Shown: positions 37,811 to 47,047, numbered from the stretch's first letter. The stretch is DNA of 64,000 nucleotides from Haloarcula rubra (GCF_019599465.1 NZ_RKLR01000005.1:1-64000); one strand, 5' to 3'. Notes: a model not told the origin generated them from the letters alone. A program made the numbers and translations.

Positions 37811-39037
37811 ATGCCCCGCTGGTCAGTCGGGGCAACCGTGGGTTATCTGCGAGACACAGACACCGGCATCTCACGCCGGGCGGTACTGAAACGCGGAGCG
37901 ATAGCGGCCGGCGTGCTGGGACTCGGTGGCCTCGCCGGGCCGGCGGCCGCGAACAGTACCGTCGCCGGCGGTGGCGACGCGCTCCAGAGCGCCATCGACG
38001 CGGCCAGCGACGGCGACACGCTCACGGTGACCGATTCGGCGACGTACGACCCAGTCGCCGTCGACGTCGCGGTGACCATCGAGACGGACGCCGACCCGAC
38101 GATAGCAGGCGGTGGGGCGAACACGGCCGTCAGTGTCGCGGCCGACGGCGTGACCCTGGACGGCCTCACTGTCACGACCCCCGACGGTCGACTCGGTGTG
38201 AAAGTCGAACGTGGCGTCGACGACGTCACCGTCGTGGGCACGACCGTCGAGGACGTCGGCCCGACTGGTCGACGGGACGTCGCCGGTATCCTCGTGGGCC
38301 AGGGTGACCACGACGGCATCGAGATAGCGAACAACACTATTCGAAACCTCGATCAAGAGACGACAGAGCGGTCGGGGTTCCCGACGGCCAACGGCATCCG
38401 CTTCCATGCCGACAACGACGGCCCCGGCACCGTCACAGACGCGGTGGTGAACGGCAACACCATCGAAGGCATCGAGAGCGACCTCGCGGCGCTGGGCATC
38501 GTCGTCCAGCACAGCACCGCGACCGTCGACGTCGACGACAACGAGATACGCGGTCTCGTCGCAGCAAGCGACACCGACTCCGATCCATCCGACGGCCAGG
38601 GTTTCGGCTTCACGTTCGCACAGGGAATCAGTATCGGAATTTCCGCTAATATCACTGGCCAGACCCTCAGCACGACCGAAGATACGAGTATCACCGGCAA
38701 CGTCATCGAGGACATCACGAGCGCGGAGGGGATACTCCCCGAGGCCGTGAAAATCGATGGCGACGGGAGTGGACTCACGTTCAGGGAGAACCAGTTCCTC
38801 GTCGCTATCGGCCTCAACAACCGGAACGGGACCGACGGCGGGAGGCGAGACCCGTCTGCGGACCCCGAAGTCGACGCGAGGAACAACTGGTGGGGCAGTC
38901 CCGACGGCCCAGAGGAAGCCACGTACAATCAGGCCGCGGACGACGACGGCCGGAGCGACGTCGTCGGCAACGTCGATTTCGAGCCCTTCCTCCGGCAACC
39001 GCCGGGCAACGGAAACGGTACCGGCGGGCCGAACTAA
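37811..39037 (+). CDS. Tat-exported parallel beta-helix protein
   Basis: A 408-residue exported protein with the twin-Arg motif SRRAVLKRGAIAAG followed by a hydrophobic stretch and probable cleavage after PAAANS. The body is a right-handed parallel beta-helix (pectate-lyase-like): recurring N-N-x-I and G-x-x-V motifs, for example IEIANNTIRNL, VVNGNTIEGI and ITGNVIEDI, and NNWWGSPDGP near the end, as in surface glycan-processing or adhesion proteins. No catalytic residues are evident, so enzyme or adhesin cannot be decided. A GNGNGTGGPN tail follows. It stands alone after pus10. Confidence 0.82.
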   Translation: MPRWSVGATVGYLRDTDTGISRRAVLKRGAIAAGVLGLGGLAGPAAANSTVAGGGDALQSAIDAASDGDTLTVTDSATYDPVAVDVAVTIETDADPTIAGGGANTAVSVAADGVTLDGLTVTTPDGRLGVKVERGVDDVTVVGTTVEDVGPTGRRDVAGILVGQGDHDGIEIANNTIRNLDQETTERSGFPTANGIRFHADNDGPGTVTDAVVNGNTIEGIESDLAALGIVVQHSTATVDVDDNEIRGLVAASDTDSDPSDGQGFGFTFAQGISIGISANITGQTLSTTEDTSITGNVIEDITSAEGILPEAVKIDGDGSGLTFRENQFLVAIGLNNRNGTDGGRRDPSADPEVDARNNWWGSPDGPEEATYNQAADDDGRSDVVGNVDFEPFLRQPPGNGNGTGGPN

Positions 39038-39079
39038 CGACGACACTCGGACACCGACAAAGCAGTTCGCGAGGAGCAG

Positions 39080-39427
39080 TCAGTCGCCGATGCTGTCGGT
39101 CGGAAACGCCCGTAACCGCTCGACGTTCTCCTCGACGGAGTCCAGCGCCGCCGGAATCCGGTCCGTCGCGGCCACGAGGTCGTCCTCCTGACTGTACCGG
39201 ACCAGTCCACAGTCTTCGAGGACCGGCACGTGCGTGTGGTAGAGCTGAAAGTACGTATCGCGGAGCCGTTCGCCCGAGAGACTCGCGACGTCCGCGTCCT
39301 GCTGGCGCTCGAGGACCAGCTCTGCGAGGTCAGGGAGCGTCAGCTGCCGGTGGTGTTCGAGACATGCGAGCGCCAGTCGGCGCTCTTCTGCAGCGAGGGC
39401 CCGGTAGACGCGGTCCAAATCGGCCAT
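39080..39427 (-). CDS. Winged-helix DNA-binding protein (DUF7344-like)
   Basis: A 115-residue small regulator of the haloarchaeal DUF7344-type helix-turn-helix group. Helices around MADLDRVYRALAAEERRLALACLEHHRQLTLPDLAELVLER form the DNA-binding part, with YFQLYHTHVPVLEDCGLVRYSQEDDLV as wing and dimer part. It is divergent from rnhB and shares its upstream region. Targets are unknown. Confidence 0.8.
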   Translation of the reverse strand: MADLDRVYRALAAEERRLALACLEHHRQLTLPDLAELVLERQQDADVASLSGERLRDTYFQLYHTHVPVLEDCGLVRYSQEDDLVAATDRIPAALDSVEENVERLRAFPTDSIGD

Positions 39428-39540
39428 CGTCGGTCGGAAATACGCTCTCGACTGTCAATCTTACGAATAGTCGTGGCGACCCCACCGTTGGCTGTGGCCC
39501 GACCGCAACGACTTTGCTCGCGCCAGCAGACCGACCAGCC

Positions 39541-40176
39541 ATGCGATTCGGCGTCGACGAAGCCGGGAAGGGGCCCGTACTTGGGTCGATGTTCGCCGCC
39601 GTGGTCCGGGCCGACCCGGCGGCGCTCCCCGAGGGCGTGGGCGACTCGAAAGGTATCCCGCCGGCCCGGCGCGAGCGACTGGACGAGGCGATACGCGACG
39701 CCGCCGACGCCGTCGCCGTCGCCGAGATTCCGGTCGAACGCATCGACGACCCGGAGACGGACATGAACACGCTGACCGTCGCGGCCCACGGCGAAGCGCT
39801 GGCCGGCGTCGCGACGGACGGTCTCTCGGGCACTGTCGACGCCGGCGACACCGACGCCGAGCGGTTCGGCAGGCGGGTCGCCGAACGAGTCGAGGCGACG
39901 GTGACCGTCGATGCCGAGCACGGCGCCGACGAGACGGATCCGCTGGTGGGCGCGGCCTCTATCGTGGCGAAAGTGGCCCGCGACGCACACGTGGCGTCGC
40001 TCTCGGAGACGTACGGTGCCGTCGGCTCCGGCTATCCGAGCGACCCGACGACGCGCGAGTTTCTGGCAGGGTACGTCGACGAGAACGGCGACCTGCCCGA
40101 CTGCGCGCGAGCGTCGTGGTCGACCTGCGAGGACGTCCTCGCGGCGGCCGAACAGGCGACGCTCGGCGAGTTCTGA
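39541..40176 (+). CDS. rnhB: Ribonuclease HII
   Basis: Removes ribonucleotides from RNA-DNA hybrids. The 211-residue protein starts MRFGVDEAGKGPVLGSM, with the catalytic Asp6 and Glu7 at the very N-terminus, and has DSKGIPPARRERL, VDAEHGAD (third Asp) and GAASIVAKVARD, all RNase HII blocks, plus GSGYPSDPTT. The start at 39541 is required by the N-terminal DEAG motif; the long open frame before it is not coding. Confidence 0.95.
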   Translation: MRFGVDEAGKGPVLGSMFAAVVRADPAALPEGVGDSKGIPPARRERLDEAIRDAADAVAVAEIPVERIDDPETDMNTLTVAAHGEALAGVATDGLSGTVDAGDTDAERFGRRVAERVEATVTVDAEHGADETDPLVGAASIVAKVARDAHVASLSETYGAVGSGYPSDPTTREFLAGYVDENGDLPDCARASWSTCEDVLAAAEQATLGEF

Positions 40177-40689
40177 CAGCCGAAAATTCCCGTGAACGCG
40201 GCTTGGACCTGGACGGGAGATGTTTTCAGCAGCCCTTGCGACCCGTCCAGCACTCGTGTCAGCGTTTAGCCGGGCTTCCACCGGCCTTGCCCTTGCGGGC
40301 TTTAGCTGGGCTTGCACCAGCCTTTGCCGACGTGCTGGGTTCCCGAGCGTCACTTACGTGACGTCCGGTACTTGGCCTTCTTACCGACCCTGCCGGCCGG
40401 GCCGGCGATGGGCTGTGGCGGTTCTCCTTCGGAGCGTTAACCTCGGAATCCTGTGACGGACTGCTCGGTTGTTGCCCCCAACGCATCCCTTTCCGTCCTG
40501 AACGGACAGTCTGAGATACGTCGTCCAGTGTATCCCCGCGTTCCAACGGGAAGTGAACGTAGGGCGCGACAGGTGATAAGTCAATCTAAACGAATTTGTC
40601 ACGTCGTACCAAGGAATATCTCGACGCCGTCGTGAAACGAGGTCGGACGACGACGTCGAGGCGGGCGAGAGCGGTGGCAGTCGCCGGGT
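40177..40689 (-). other. Structured 513-bp gap; possible TnpB/guide-RNA remnant
   Basis: No confident gene. On the minus strand a basic frame runs through RSGRKGMRWGQQPSS and EVNAPKENRHSPSPARPAG (40259-40546). Low-acid tails of this kind occur at the ends of haloarchaeal IS1341-type tnpB genes, whose 3' ends overlap a structured RNA. DNA structure is striking: stem TGGACGGG/CCCGTCCA at 40210-40217 and 40242-40249, hairpin GCCCTTGCGGGC at 40289-40300, and two near-identical hairpins at 40269-40285 and 40305-40321 that repeat TTTAGC(C/T)GGGCTT(C/G)CACC about 36 bases apart. The zinc ribbon and RuvC parts of TnpB are not seen. It could also be an unrelated RNA. Confidence 0.35.
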
Positions 40690-42249
40690 TCAGTCCTCGT
40701 CCAGCACGAGGTTCCGGAGGATGTCACCGTAGGCCGGACGGGTGACCAGCACGCCGATGAGGACGCCGACGATGGTGATGATGGCGAACCCGGAGAGGTC
40801 CCCCAGCGAGAGCACCATCAGCGGACTCATCGCGACGATGGTCGTCGCCGCGGCGGCGCCGATGACCCAGAACGCCTTCCGGAAGCGACTCTGGAACACC
40901 CGGCCTGTCTCGACTTTCCCCTGCTGGAGTATCTCGTCGGCGATGATGATGAGGTCGTCCACCCCCGTCCCGATGACGGCGATGAACCCTGCCAGATGCG
41001 AGAGGTTCAGGGGGTACTGGACCAGCGCGACGAACCCGAGGAGGATGAACACCTCCGAGAGCGCCGTCACAATCATCGGGAACGCGACTTCGGGTCGGCC
41101 GTAGCGGCCGTAGACGACCATGCTGACGGCGAGGACGGCCAGCAGGCCGGTGACGAGCGAGTTCTGCTGGAACTGCTCGGCCAGCGCCGGCGAGAGGGAG
41201 AGCTGGTCGGAGTTCTCGAAGTCCAGCGGCGCGGGCAGGCGGCCGGCCTTCAGGTTCAGTTCGATCTCGCGCGCCATCTCCATGCTGTCGGCCGGGAGGA
41301 CGAAGATGGGGTCGTCCTTGAACGTGTTCTCACGGAACGACTCCGCGAGGCCGGGTGCGACACCGCGGGCGTAGAACGGTTCGCCGTTGAGCGTCGCCAC
41401 CAGACAGTGGCCCTCGGTCTGCTGGATGTCGCTGTGGTTGTAGTTGCGACAGCTCCGTGCCTGTCCGAAGCCGGCGTCGACCATCTCGCTACTGAAGCGT
41501 TCGGCGGCGCTCTGTTCGACGGTGACCCGTGCGACCGGGCCGCGAGACTGCGTGTCGTCCGAGGCCACGCCGGCGAACTCGTCCTGCGAGAGGACCTGTT
41601 CGCGGACGTAGCTCCCGTTGTTCGACGGGTAGACGGCGTACATCCGGACCACACCGCGCTCTTCGAGGATGTCGACGAGCGCCTCGGGTTCGCGGTCCGG
41701 CGCGGTGATGCTGATGAAGCTCCGGGAGCTACCGGGCGCACTGACCTCCTGTACCCGGCCGCCGCTGAGTGCGGAGGTCCGGATCTTGTCGGTGACGCTC
41801 TCGACCATCTCCTCGCGGGTGGCCTGTGTCACGCCGGGCCGTATCGTCGAGGGGTTGTACCCCTCGGCTTCGAGGGCGGCCCGGAGTTCCTGATTCGTGA
41901 CGTTGCGCGTGAACACTTCGACGGTGCCGTTCGCGCCTCGCTGGCCCGCCCGCACCTCGACGTCGATGGGGTCGATACCGAGTTCGTTCGAGACGTTCTG
42001 TGCGAGCGCGGCCGTCTGGTTCGGCGCCACGTCGACACCTTCGGCCGTCGTGCCGACGATTGGCGCGCGGATGCGGGTCCCGCCGGAGAGCTGGATGCCG
42101 TACTGGAGGTTGCTCACCTTCGAGGCGTCGCCCGCACCCTCCTCGGGCGTCGTGCCCGGCGGCGTGCCGGGGACGAACAGCGCGACGGCACTGCCCAGCA
42201 GGAGGACGACGAGCAGGGCGATGCGCCAGTTCTCGCGGAGCGTGCTCAT
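40690..42249 (-). CDS. secD: Protein-export membrane protein SecD
   Basis: The 519-residue partner of SecF in the SecDF export motor. One N-terminal helix (about 10-27, WRIALLVVLLLGSAVALFVPG) is followed by a large external domain (QYGIQLSGGTRIRAPI...) and a C-terminal membrane bundle with LSHLAGFIAVIGTGVDDLIIIADEILQ, the SecD signature of the RND-type motor. Shorter than bacterial SecD, as in other archaea. Its ATG overlaps the secF stop by 4 bases (ATGA), giving a translationally coupled secF-secD operon. Confidence 0.95.
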   Translation of the reverse strand: MSTLRENWRIALLVVLLLGSAVALFVPGTPPGTTPEEGAGDASKVSNLQYGIQLSGGTRIRAPIVGTTAEGVDVAPNQTAALAQNVSNELGIDPIDVEVRAGQRGANGTVEVFTRNVTNQELRAALEAEGYNPSTIRPGVTQATREEMVESVTDKIRTSALSGGRVQEVSAPGSSRSFISITAPDREPEALVDILEERGVVRMYAVYPSNNGSYVREQVLSQDEFAGVASDDTQSRGPVARVTVEQSAAERFSSEMVDAGFGQARSCRNYNHSDIQQTEGHCLVATLNGEPFYARGVAPGLAESFRENTFKDDPIFVLPADSMEMAREIELNLKAGRLPAPLDFENSDQLSLSPALAEQFQQNSLVTGLLAVLAVSMVVYGRYGRPEVAFPMIVTALSEVFILLGFVALVQYPLNLSHLAGFIAVIGTGVDDLIIIADEILQQGKVETGRVFQSRFRKAFWVIGAAAATTIVAMSPLMVLSLGDLSGFAIITIVGVLIGVLVTRPAYGDILRNLVLDED

Positions 42250-43109
42250 CGGTTGACCCCCTCGTACTTGTACCAGCGAAGCAGCGTGACGTTGAGCATG
42301 TAGGTGTTCATCAGGTCGGCGGTCAGCCCCAGCACCAGCACGATGCCGATGGAGGCCATCAGCTCGATACCGAACAGCGTCGCGGTGACGGCCATGACGG
42401 CCATCGCGGCGATAGAGGTCAGCGTCATCGTCACCCCGGTCCGCATCGCCCGGTAGGTGGACTCGTAGAACCCGCCCGAGCGACGGAGGACGTGGTTGTT
42501 CAGCAGGATGTCCGAGTCGACGGAGTACCCGATGAGCATCAGGAGGGCGGCGACGGTGCCCAGCGAGAGTTTGATGCCCACCAGATTCATGATGGCGACG
42601 GGGATGACGATGTCCGAGAACGCCGAGATGACGATGGCGATGCTCGGCACGAACGTCCGGAAGAGGGCAAATGCGAGCAGACTCATTCCGAGGAAGGCGA
42701 CCCCGACGCCGACGACGGCCAGGCGCTGGTTCTCGGCGCCAAAGAGCGGCGAGGTGGTGCCGCTACGGAGCCGCTCCATCCCCTCGGTGTCGTCGACCGT
42801 CTGGCGGATGGCGTCGATGTTCGACGAGTCGAACGTGACGATGTACTGGTTGCTCTGTCCTTGGACGCCCTGCACGGAGACGACCGGCTCGTCGAACGAC
42901 TGGCGTATCTCCTGTTGTGAGAGCGTCGTCTCGACCGTGACCTCCGACCCGCCCTTGAAGTCGACACCGAGCGTGACCGGCGACCCGGTCATGGCCCACC
43001 AGCCCGCGAGGACGATGAGCGCCACCAGCAGTACCGCCAGCGGAACCGCCACCAGTTGGCGGTTGGAGTACTGGGTGTAATCGACTTCCGGGACCTCGAA
43101 CTCGACCAT
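42246..43109 (-). CDS. secF: Protein-export membrane protein SecF
   Basis: The 287-residue SecF has a first helix (about 20-42), the conserved LGVDFKGGSEVTVET after it, and a C-terminal five-helix bundle with LMLIGYSVDSDILLNNHVLRR, the D...D signature of the proton or ion path. Start MVEFEVPEVDYTQYSNRQ at 43109 fits archaeal SecF. The much longer open frame upstream to 44186 is antisense noise. It precedes secD with a 4-base overlap. Confidence 0.95.
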   Translation of the reverse strand: MVEFEVPEVDYTQYSNRQLVAVPLAVLLVALIVLAGWWAMTGSPVTLGVDFKGGSEVTVETTLSQQEIRQSFDEPVVSVQGVQGQSNQYIVTFDSSNIDAIRQTVDDTEGMERLRSGTTSPLFGAENQRLAVVGVGVAFLGMSLLAFALFRTFVPSIAIVISAFSDIVIPVAIMNLVGIKLSLGTVAALLMLIGYSVDSDILLNNHVLRRSGGFYESTYRAMRTGVTMTLTSIAAMAVMAVTATLFGIELMASIGIVLVLGLTADLMNTYMLNVTLLRWYKYEGVNR

Positions 43110-43237
43110 GGGCGAGAGTGTGGCACGGCTTTGAATAAGCCTTCCCAATCTGGGAAGGGTGCGACCGTCGTTCGCGGCCCGCCGGAGCGCAGTGGCGGCC
43201 GACTGGAACGCCGCACCCGCGACGAGCGAGTCCGCCC

Positions 43238-43705
43238 TCAGTCGGGCAGATAGCGGACGCTGACGACGCCTGTAGCGGTACGGACCTCCACCCGGTCGAC
43301 GCCGAGGCGGGCCGCCCGCGAGAGGGTGGCCTCGTCCTCGACGACCTCCGTGGCCGCCTCGTCGGTGTCGCCCTCGGGCACGGTCAGGACGTGAATCTCG
43401 CCCTCGCCGGCCCGTTCGCGGGTGGTCAGGTCGCCCACGGGCTGGTCGGCCGCGATGTCCTTGACCTGTGTCGTCGGTTCGAAGTCGACCCGTTCGACGG
43501 GGATGGTGCGCTCGGCGTCCAGTTCGACGACGGTGTAGGTCACCTCCATCGGTGGTTCCGCCTCGACGGTGGCGTCGACGACGTTCCCGGCGTCGACCCC
43601 CGGGTTCTCCGACAGCGTCAGTACCTGCGAGTCGGCGACGTCGCGCAGTGTCGCCGACTCGTCGTCGGCGTGCGTGACGAGGAAGGTCCCCTCTTTCGTG
43701 GTCAT
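43238..43705 (-). CDS. DUF5812 family protein
   Basis: A 155-residue acidic haloarchaeal protein beginning MTKKEGT-like (MTTKEGTFLVTHADDESATLRDVADSQVLTLSENPG), as DUF5812 proteins do. It has no signal peptide or membrane segment; it looks like a small beta-domain (about 1-70) followed by a region with VDFEPTTQVKDIAADQPVGDL. Function is unknown. It lies upstream of secF on the same strand with about 130 bases between, so linkage to protein export is possible but not shown. Confidence 0.85.
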   Translation of the reverse strand: MTTKEGTFLVTHADDESATLRDVADSQVLTLSENPGVDAGNVVDATVEAEPPMEVTYTVVELDAERTIPVERVDFEPTTQVKDIAADQPVGDLTTRERAGEGEIHVLTVPEGDTDEAATEVVEDEATLSRAARLGVDRVEVRTATGVVSVRYLPD

Positions 43706-43750
43706 GGACAGGGGTACGCTGTCGGCGTTCTTCCGGGTTTCGACCCGCGC

Positions 43751-44284
43751 TCACCGCAACAGTCTGTGGACAGCGTACATCACGCCGACGGCGACCAGCG
43801 GCGGCACGAGGCCCGCGATCTGGGGAAGCCCGTACAGCGTCGCGACGACGGCGCTCCCGGTCGGTTCCTGCAACTGTGGCGGGACCGAGACGACGAGGCC
43901 GACGTACAGCGACGCGACGAACAGCAACGCAGACAGCGCCAGTCCCCGGTCGTAGGTCACCGACGACGCCGAGCGGCGGTGTCGGCGGGCGACGAGTAAC
44001 ACCGGCGCCAGCAGCGGCGCGACGACGAGCACGCCGACGAACAGGAAGAACGACCGGGAGAAGGTGAACGTCCCGCCGCGGACGCTGCTGGTCTGGGCCA
44101 GTATCGAGACGAGGCCGAAGACGAACACGAGGCCGATGGCCAGCGAGAGGAGGAGCGCCAGCACGACGTACCCCTTGAATAGCCACGACTCGCTCGTGCG
44201 GACGGCGTAGAGGAAGGCGCCCGGGAGCCCATTGTACGTCTGTTGGGCCTCCTCGCCGCGGTCGGCGGTCGTCGCGTCTGTCAT
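43751..44284 (-). CDS. Uncharacterised four-helix membrane protein
   Basis: A 177-residue integral membrane protein. Four predicted helices: about 32-60 (WLFKGYVVLALLLSLAIGLVF), 75-97 (SFFLFVGVLVVAPLLAPVLLV), 108-130 and 145-170. Start MTDATTADRGEEAQQTYNG at 44284 is chosen because the acidic head is followed directly by the first helix. I do not recognise the family. It lies upstream of the DUF5812 gene and divergently from pgi. Confidence 0.72.
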   Translation of the reverse strand: MTDATTADRGEEAQQTYNGLPGAFLYAVRTSESWLFKGYVVLALLLSLAIGLVFVFGLVSILAQTSSVRGGTFTFSRSFFLFVGVLVVAPLLAPVLLVARRHRRSASSVTYDRGLALSALLFVASLYVGLVVSVPPQLQEPTGSAVVATLYGLPQIAGLVPPLVAVGVMYAVHRLLR

Positions 44285-44372
44285 CGTCGGCGCTAGGGGC
44301 ACAGGGCGGTTAAACGCCCCGTTCGCTGGCGACTCCCCGAGACATATGTACGAGGCCCGCGACCTCTCGCGT

Positions 44373-45668
44373 ATGCACGTAGACATCGGTGCCGCTCTCG
44401 GTACCGTCGCAGACCCCGGCGTCGACGAGGACGCGCTGGACGCCCTCGACGAGCGCGTCGCCGCGGCCCACGAGACAATCGCCGACGGCCGCGAGGCCGA
44501 CGAGTTCGGCTACGCCGCGCTGAACCTCCCCGACCGCACCGACCCCGAGATGATTCGCGAGGCGGTCGAACCCGTCGCAGATGCCGAGTACGTCGTCACC
44601 GTCGGCATCGGTGGCTCCGCGCTGGGCGCGAAGACGGTCACGGCAGCGCTGGCCGACGACCCCGACCGACACGTCGTCCTCGACAACGTCGACCCCGAAC
44701 ACGTCGAGCGAACGCTCGCGGGCCTGCCGCTCGAAGACACGGCCATCAGCGTCGTCTCGAAGTCCGGCACCACCGCCGAGACGCTGGCGAACTTCCTCGT
44801 CGTCCGCGAGGCCTACGAGTCCCGCGGCGTCGACTGGACCGAGCGGACCGTCGCCACGACGGGCGAGTCCGGGCCGCTCCGGGAACTCGCCGACGAGGAG
44901 GACCTGCCGACGCTCCCCCTGCCCGACGGCGTGCCCGGCCGGTTCGCCGCGCTGTCGACGGTCGGACTGGTGCCGGCCGCCATCGTGGACCTCGACATCG
45001 AGGGCCTGCTCGCGGGGGCCGGCGACGTGGCCGACGACCTCGGGCCGTCGCTGTACGACACGCCCGCCTACGCCTACGGTGCCGTCGCCTACGCACTCGA
45101 AGAACGAGGCGCGAGCGTCAACGCCGTCATGCCCTACGCCGAACGACTGGAGTACTTCGCCGAGTGGTTCGCCCAACTGTGGGCCGAGAGCCTCGGGAAG
45201 GACGGCCGCGGCCAGACGCCGGCGCGGGCGCTGGGTGCGACCGACCAGCACTCCCAACTCCAACTGTATCGGGCCGGTCCCCGAGACAAGATGGTCACCG
45301 TCGTCCGCCCGCGCGAACGGGCCGACGTGCCCGTCCCGGACCCGGGCAACGAGTCGCTCTCGTATCTGGCCGGCGCCGACCTCGGCGAACTGCTCGACGC
45401 CGAGTACGACGCCACGGTCGCCAGCCTCTCGGCGGCCGGACGGCCGGCCGTCGAACTCGAACTCGACCGCCTCGACGCCCGCAATCTGGGCGAACTGCTG
45501 TACGCGATGGAGGCCGCCTGCGTCCTCGTGGGCGAACTCGCCGACGTGGAGACGTTCACGCAACCGGCCGTCGAGTGGGGCAAGCGGGCCGCCCGTGGAC
45601 TGCTCGCCGGCGAGGACACCGAGGAGACGCGCACGGTGGCCGACCGGCCGAGCTACCGAATCGACTAG
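44373..45668 (+). CDS. pgi: Glucose-6-phosphate isomerase
   Basis: Interconverts glucose-6-phosphate and fructose-6-phosphate, feeding the substrate of glmS among others. The 431-residue protein starts MHVDIGAALGTVADPG and has two SIS-type domains with VTVGIGGSALGAKTV, SVVSKSGTTAETL, GVPGRFAALSTVGL (the PGI family block), AQLWAESLGKDGRG and GATDQHSQLQLY. Start at 44373 is chosen as the haloarchaeal form; an in-frame ATG nine codons upstream (44346) is possible. Confidence 0.93.
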   Translation: MHVDIGAALGTVADPGVDEDALDALDERVAAAHETIADGREADEFGYAALNLPDRTDPEMIREAVEPVADAEYVVTVGIGGSALGAKTVTAALADDPDRHVVLDNVDPEHVERTLAGLPLEDTAISVVSKSGTTAETLANFLVVREAYESRGVDWTERTVATTGESGPLRELADEEDLPTLPLPDGVPGRFAALSTVGLVPAAIVDLDIEGLLAGAGDVADDLGPSLYDTPAYAYGAVAYALEERGASVNAVMPYAERLEYFAEWFAQLWAESLGKDGRGQTPARALGATDQHSQLQLYRAGPRDKMVTVVRPRERADVPVPDPGNESLSYLAGADLGELLDAEYDATVASLSAAGRPAVELELDRLDARNLGELLYAMEAACVLVGELADVETFTQPAVEWGKRAARGLLAGEDTEETRTVADRPSYRID

Positions 45669-45742
45669 CGGGACGCGTCGGTGTGCAGTCTCGAAGGACA
45701 AGCCCGCACCAGTATTTTGTCCCGTCGGGGCGACGGCACGGT

Positions 45743-45952
45743 ATGGTCATCTCGGACGAACCCGTCTGGGGCGACGCCCTCGACGACGTCGTACAGGAGT
45801 ACGCGGACGCCGTCGTGTACGCGGACATGGCACAGGAGACGGTGCTCCACGAAGGGGCCCTGCGGGTGCTCGCCAACGGTTGGGTGAAACTGCCGACCGG
45901 TCGCCTCCTCTCGCCGAGCGCCGTCCACCACATCGACGACCGGACGGGGTAG
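45743..45952 (+). CDS. Small conserved-looking protein, 69 residues
   Basis: The reading frame MVISDEPVWGDALDDVVQEY...LPTGRLLSPSAVHHIDDRTG is acidic, contains a helix followed by a beta-hairpin-like end, and has normal haloarchaeal codon bias. A TATA-like TATTTTGT about 26 bases upstream (45712-45719) suits a leaderless start. No family is recognised. It is between pgi and the CPBP protease gene. Confidence 0.6.
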   Translation: MVISDEPVWGDALDDVVQEYADAVVYADMAQETVLHEGALRVLANGWVKLPTGRLLSPSAVHHIDDRTG

Positions 45953-46027
45953 CGGGGCCCTCGCGCCCGACGCACCCAATCGGTGGGGTCTTGTGGACCC
46001 GACGACTACCGTGTATCAACGCTCGCT

Positions 46028-46822
46028 ATGGCACTCACTCCCCCGTACGTCTCGGTGGCTGACGGCCGCACAGTCGCGGTGAACGGCGTCCGGGCGCTGG
46101 CCGTCGTCGCGGCGGCGTTCCTCCTCGCGGGGCTTCTGGGACAGGTCGGAGCGGCGCTGTTCGGCGTCTCGCTCCCGTTGGACGCCGCTGGAACGCCCGC
46201 GTCCCTGTACGCGGCGGTCAACGCGGTGTCGTTCGTCGGATTCGTCGTCGCCGCGCTGGGTTTCGTCGGACTGCGGAACGAGCAGTCGCTCCTGCACGTC
46301 CGGTCGCCGACGCTCAGGGACGCCGGGTGGGTGGTGGCCGGTGTCGTCGGCATCTTCCTCGGCGCGATAGTGATGGGCGTCGTCGTCGACCTGCTCAGCA
46401 CCGTCGTCGAGACAGTGTTCGGTACCAGCGTCGAATCCGGCCAGAACAGCGTCATCGAGGCGGGCCGGGAGAACCCGCCGCTGTTCCTCTACATGGTCCC
46501 GGTCGCTCTCCTGCTGGTCGGCCCGGGCGAGGAACTCGTCTTCCGGGGCGTCGTGCAGGGTCTCTTTCGCCGTTCGTTCGGCGTCGTCCCGGCTATCGTC
46601 CTCGCCAGCCTGCTGTTCGGCCTCGGCCACGCCTTCGCCATCAGTTCCGGAAGCGCGTGGACGTACGTCCTCACCGCGGGTGCGCTGGGGCTGGTCCTCG
46701 GGACGGTCTACGAGTACACGGAGAGCATCGTCGTCCCGGCGCTGGCCCACGGCCTCTGGAACGCGGGGCTGTTCGTCCTGAACTACTACCTCGCGACGAC
46801 CGGGACGTCACTGCCGGTGTAA
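46028..46822 (+). CDS. CPBP-family intramembrane glutamic protease
   Basis: A 264-residue membrane protein of the CAAX protease/bacteriocin-processing family. Catalytic landmarks are GPGEELVFRGVVQGLF (EExxxR), FGLGHAF and HGLWNAG, all inside membrane helices. N-terminal helices are at about 20-45 and 70-92. Family members cleave prenylated or other membrane peptides, but the natural substrate here is unknown. Start MALTPPYVS at 46028 is chosen over an upstream GTG-less extension with no fold. Confidence 0.88.
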   Translation: MALTPPYVSVADGRTVAVNGVRALAVVAAAFLLAGLLGQVGAALFGVSLPLDAAGTPASLYAAVNAVSFVGFVVAALGFVGLRNEQSLLHVRSPTLRDAGWVVAGVVGIFLGAIVMGVVVDLLSTVVETVFGTSVESGQNSVIEAGRENPPLFLYMVPVALLLVGPGEELVFRGVVQGLFRRSFGVVPAIVLASLLFGLGHAFAISSGSAWTYVLTAGALGLVLGTVYEYTESIVVPALAHGLWNAGLFVLNYYLATTGTSLPV

Positions 46823-46864
46823 GGTAAGACGGCCATACTCGCCGTGTGACGGCTGTCTGACGGG

Positions 46865-46870
46865 TATTTA
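46865..46870 (+). promoter_or_regulatory. TATA box of the 48-residue protein gene
   Basis: GGGTATTTATG places TATTTA 26 bases before the ATG at 46897, the spacing of a leaderless promoter. Confidence 0.45.
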
Positions 46871-46896
46871 TGCGCTCGCCCGGTAGACGTAGTGAC

Positions 46897-47043
46897 ATGT
46901 CATCCCGGTTCACGGTCGTGTGCGACGACGGCCAAGCCCGGGCGATTCAGGTGTTGGCCCGCCGCTACGGCATCACCGAAGAGGAAGTGGTCAAGCAACT
47001 CATCGACCTCGGTCTGGAAGACGTCGAAGAGTCGACGGCGTGA
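46897..47043 (+). CDS. Small ribbon-helix-helix-like protein, 48 residues
   Basis: ATG at 46897, TGA at 47041-47043. The sequence begins MSSRFTVVCDDGQARAIQVLA and goes on RRYGITEEEVVKQLIDLGL, a short strand followed by two helices as in CopG/MetJ-type ribbon-helix-helix proteins, although shorter than most. A good TATA box precedes it. It converges with nob1, four bases past its stop. DNA binding is inferred from the fold pattern only. Confidence 0.7.
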   Translation: MSSRFTVVCDDGQARAIQVLARRYGITEEEVVKQLIDLGLEDVEESTA

Positions 47044-47047
47044 CTGC

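Noticed and set aside
40177-40689. RNase P RNA or SRP RNA in the gap after rnhB
   Set aside because: The conserved sequence blocks expected of archaeal RNase P RNA were not found on either strand, and there is no SRP-like GNAR tetraloop arm that I could identify.
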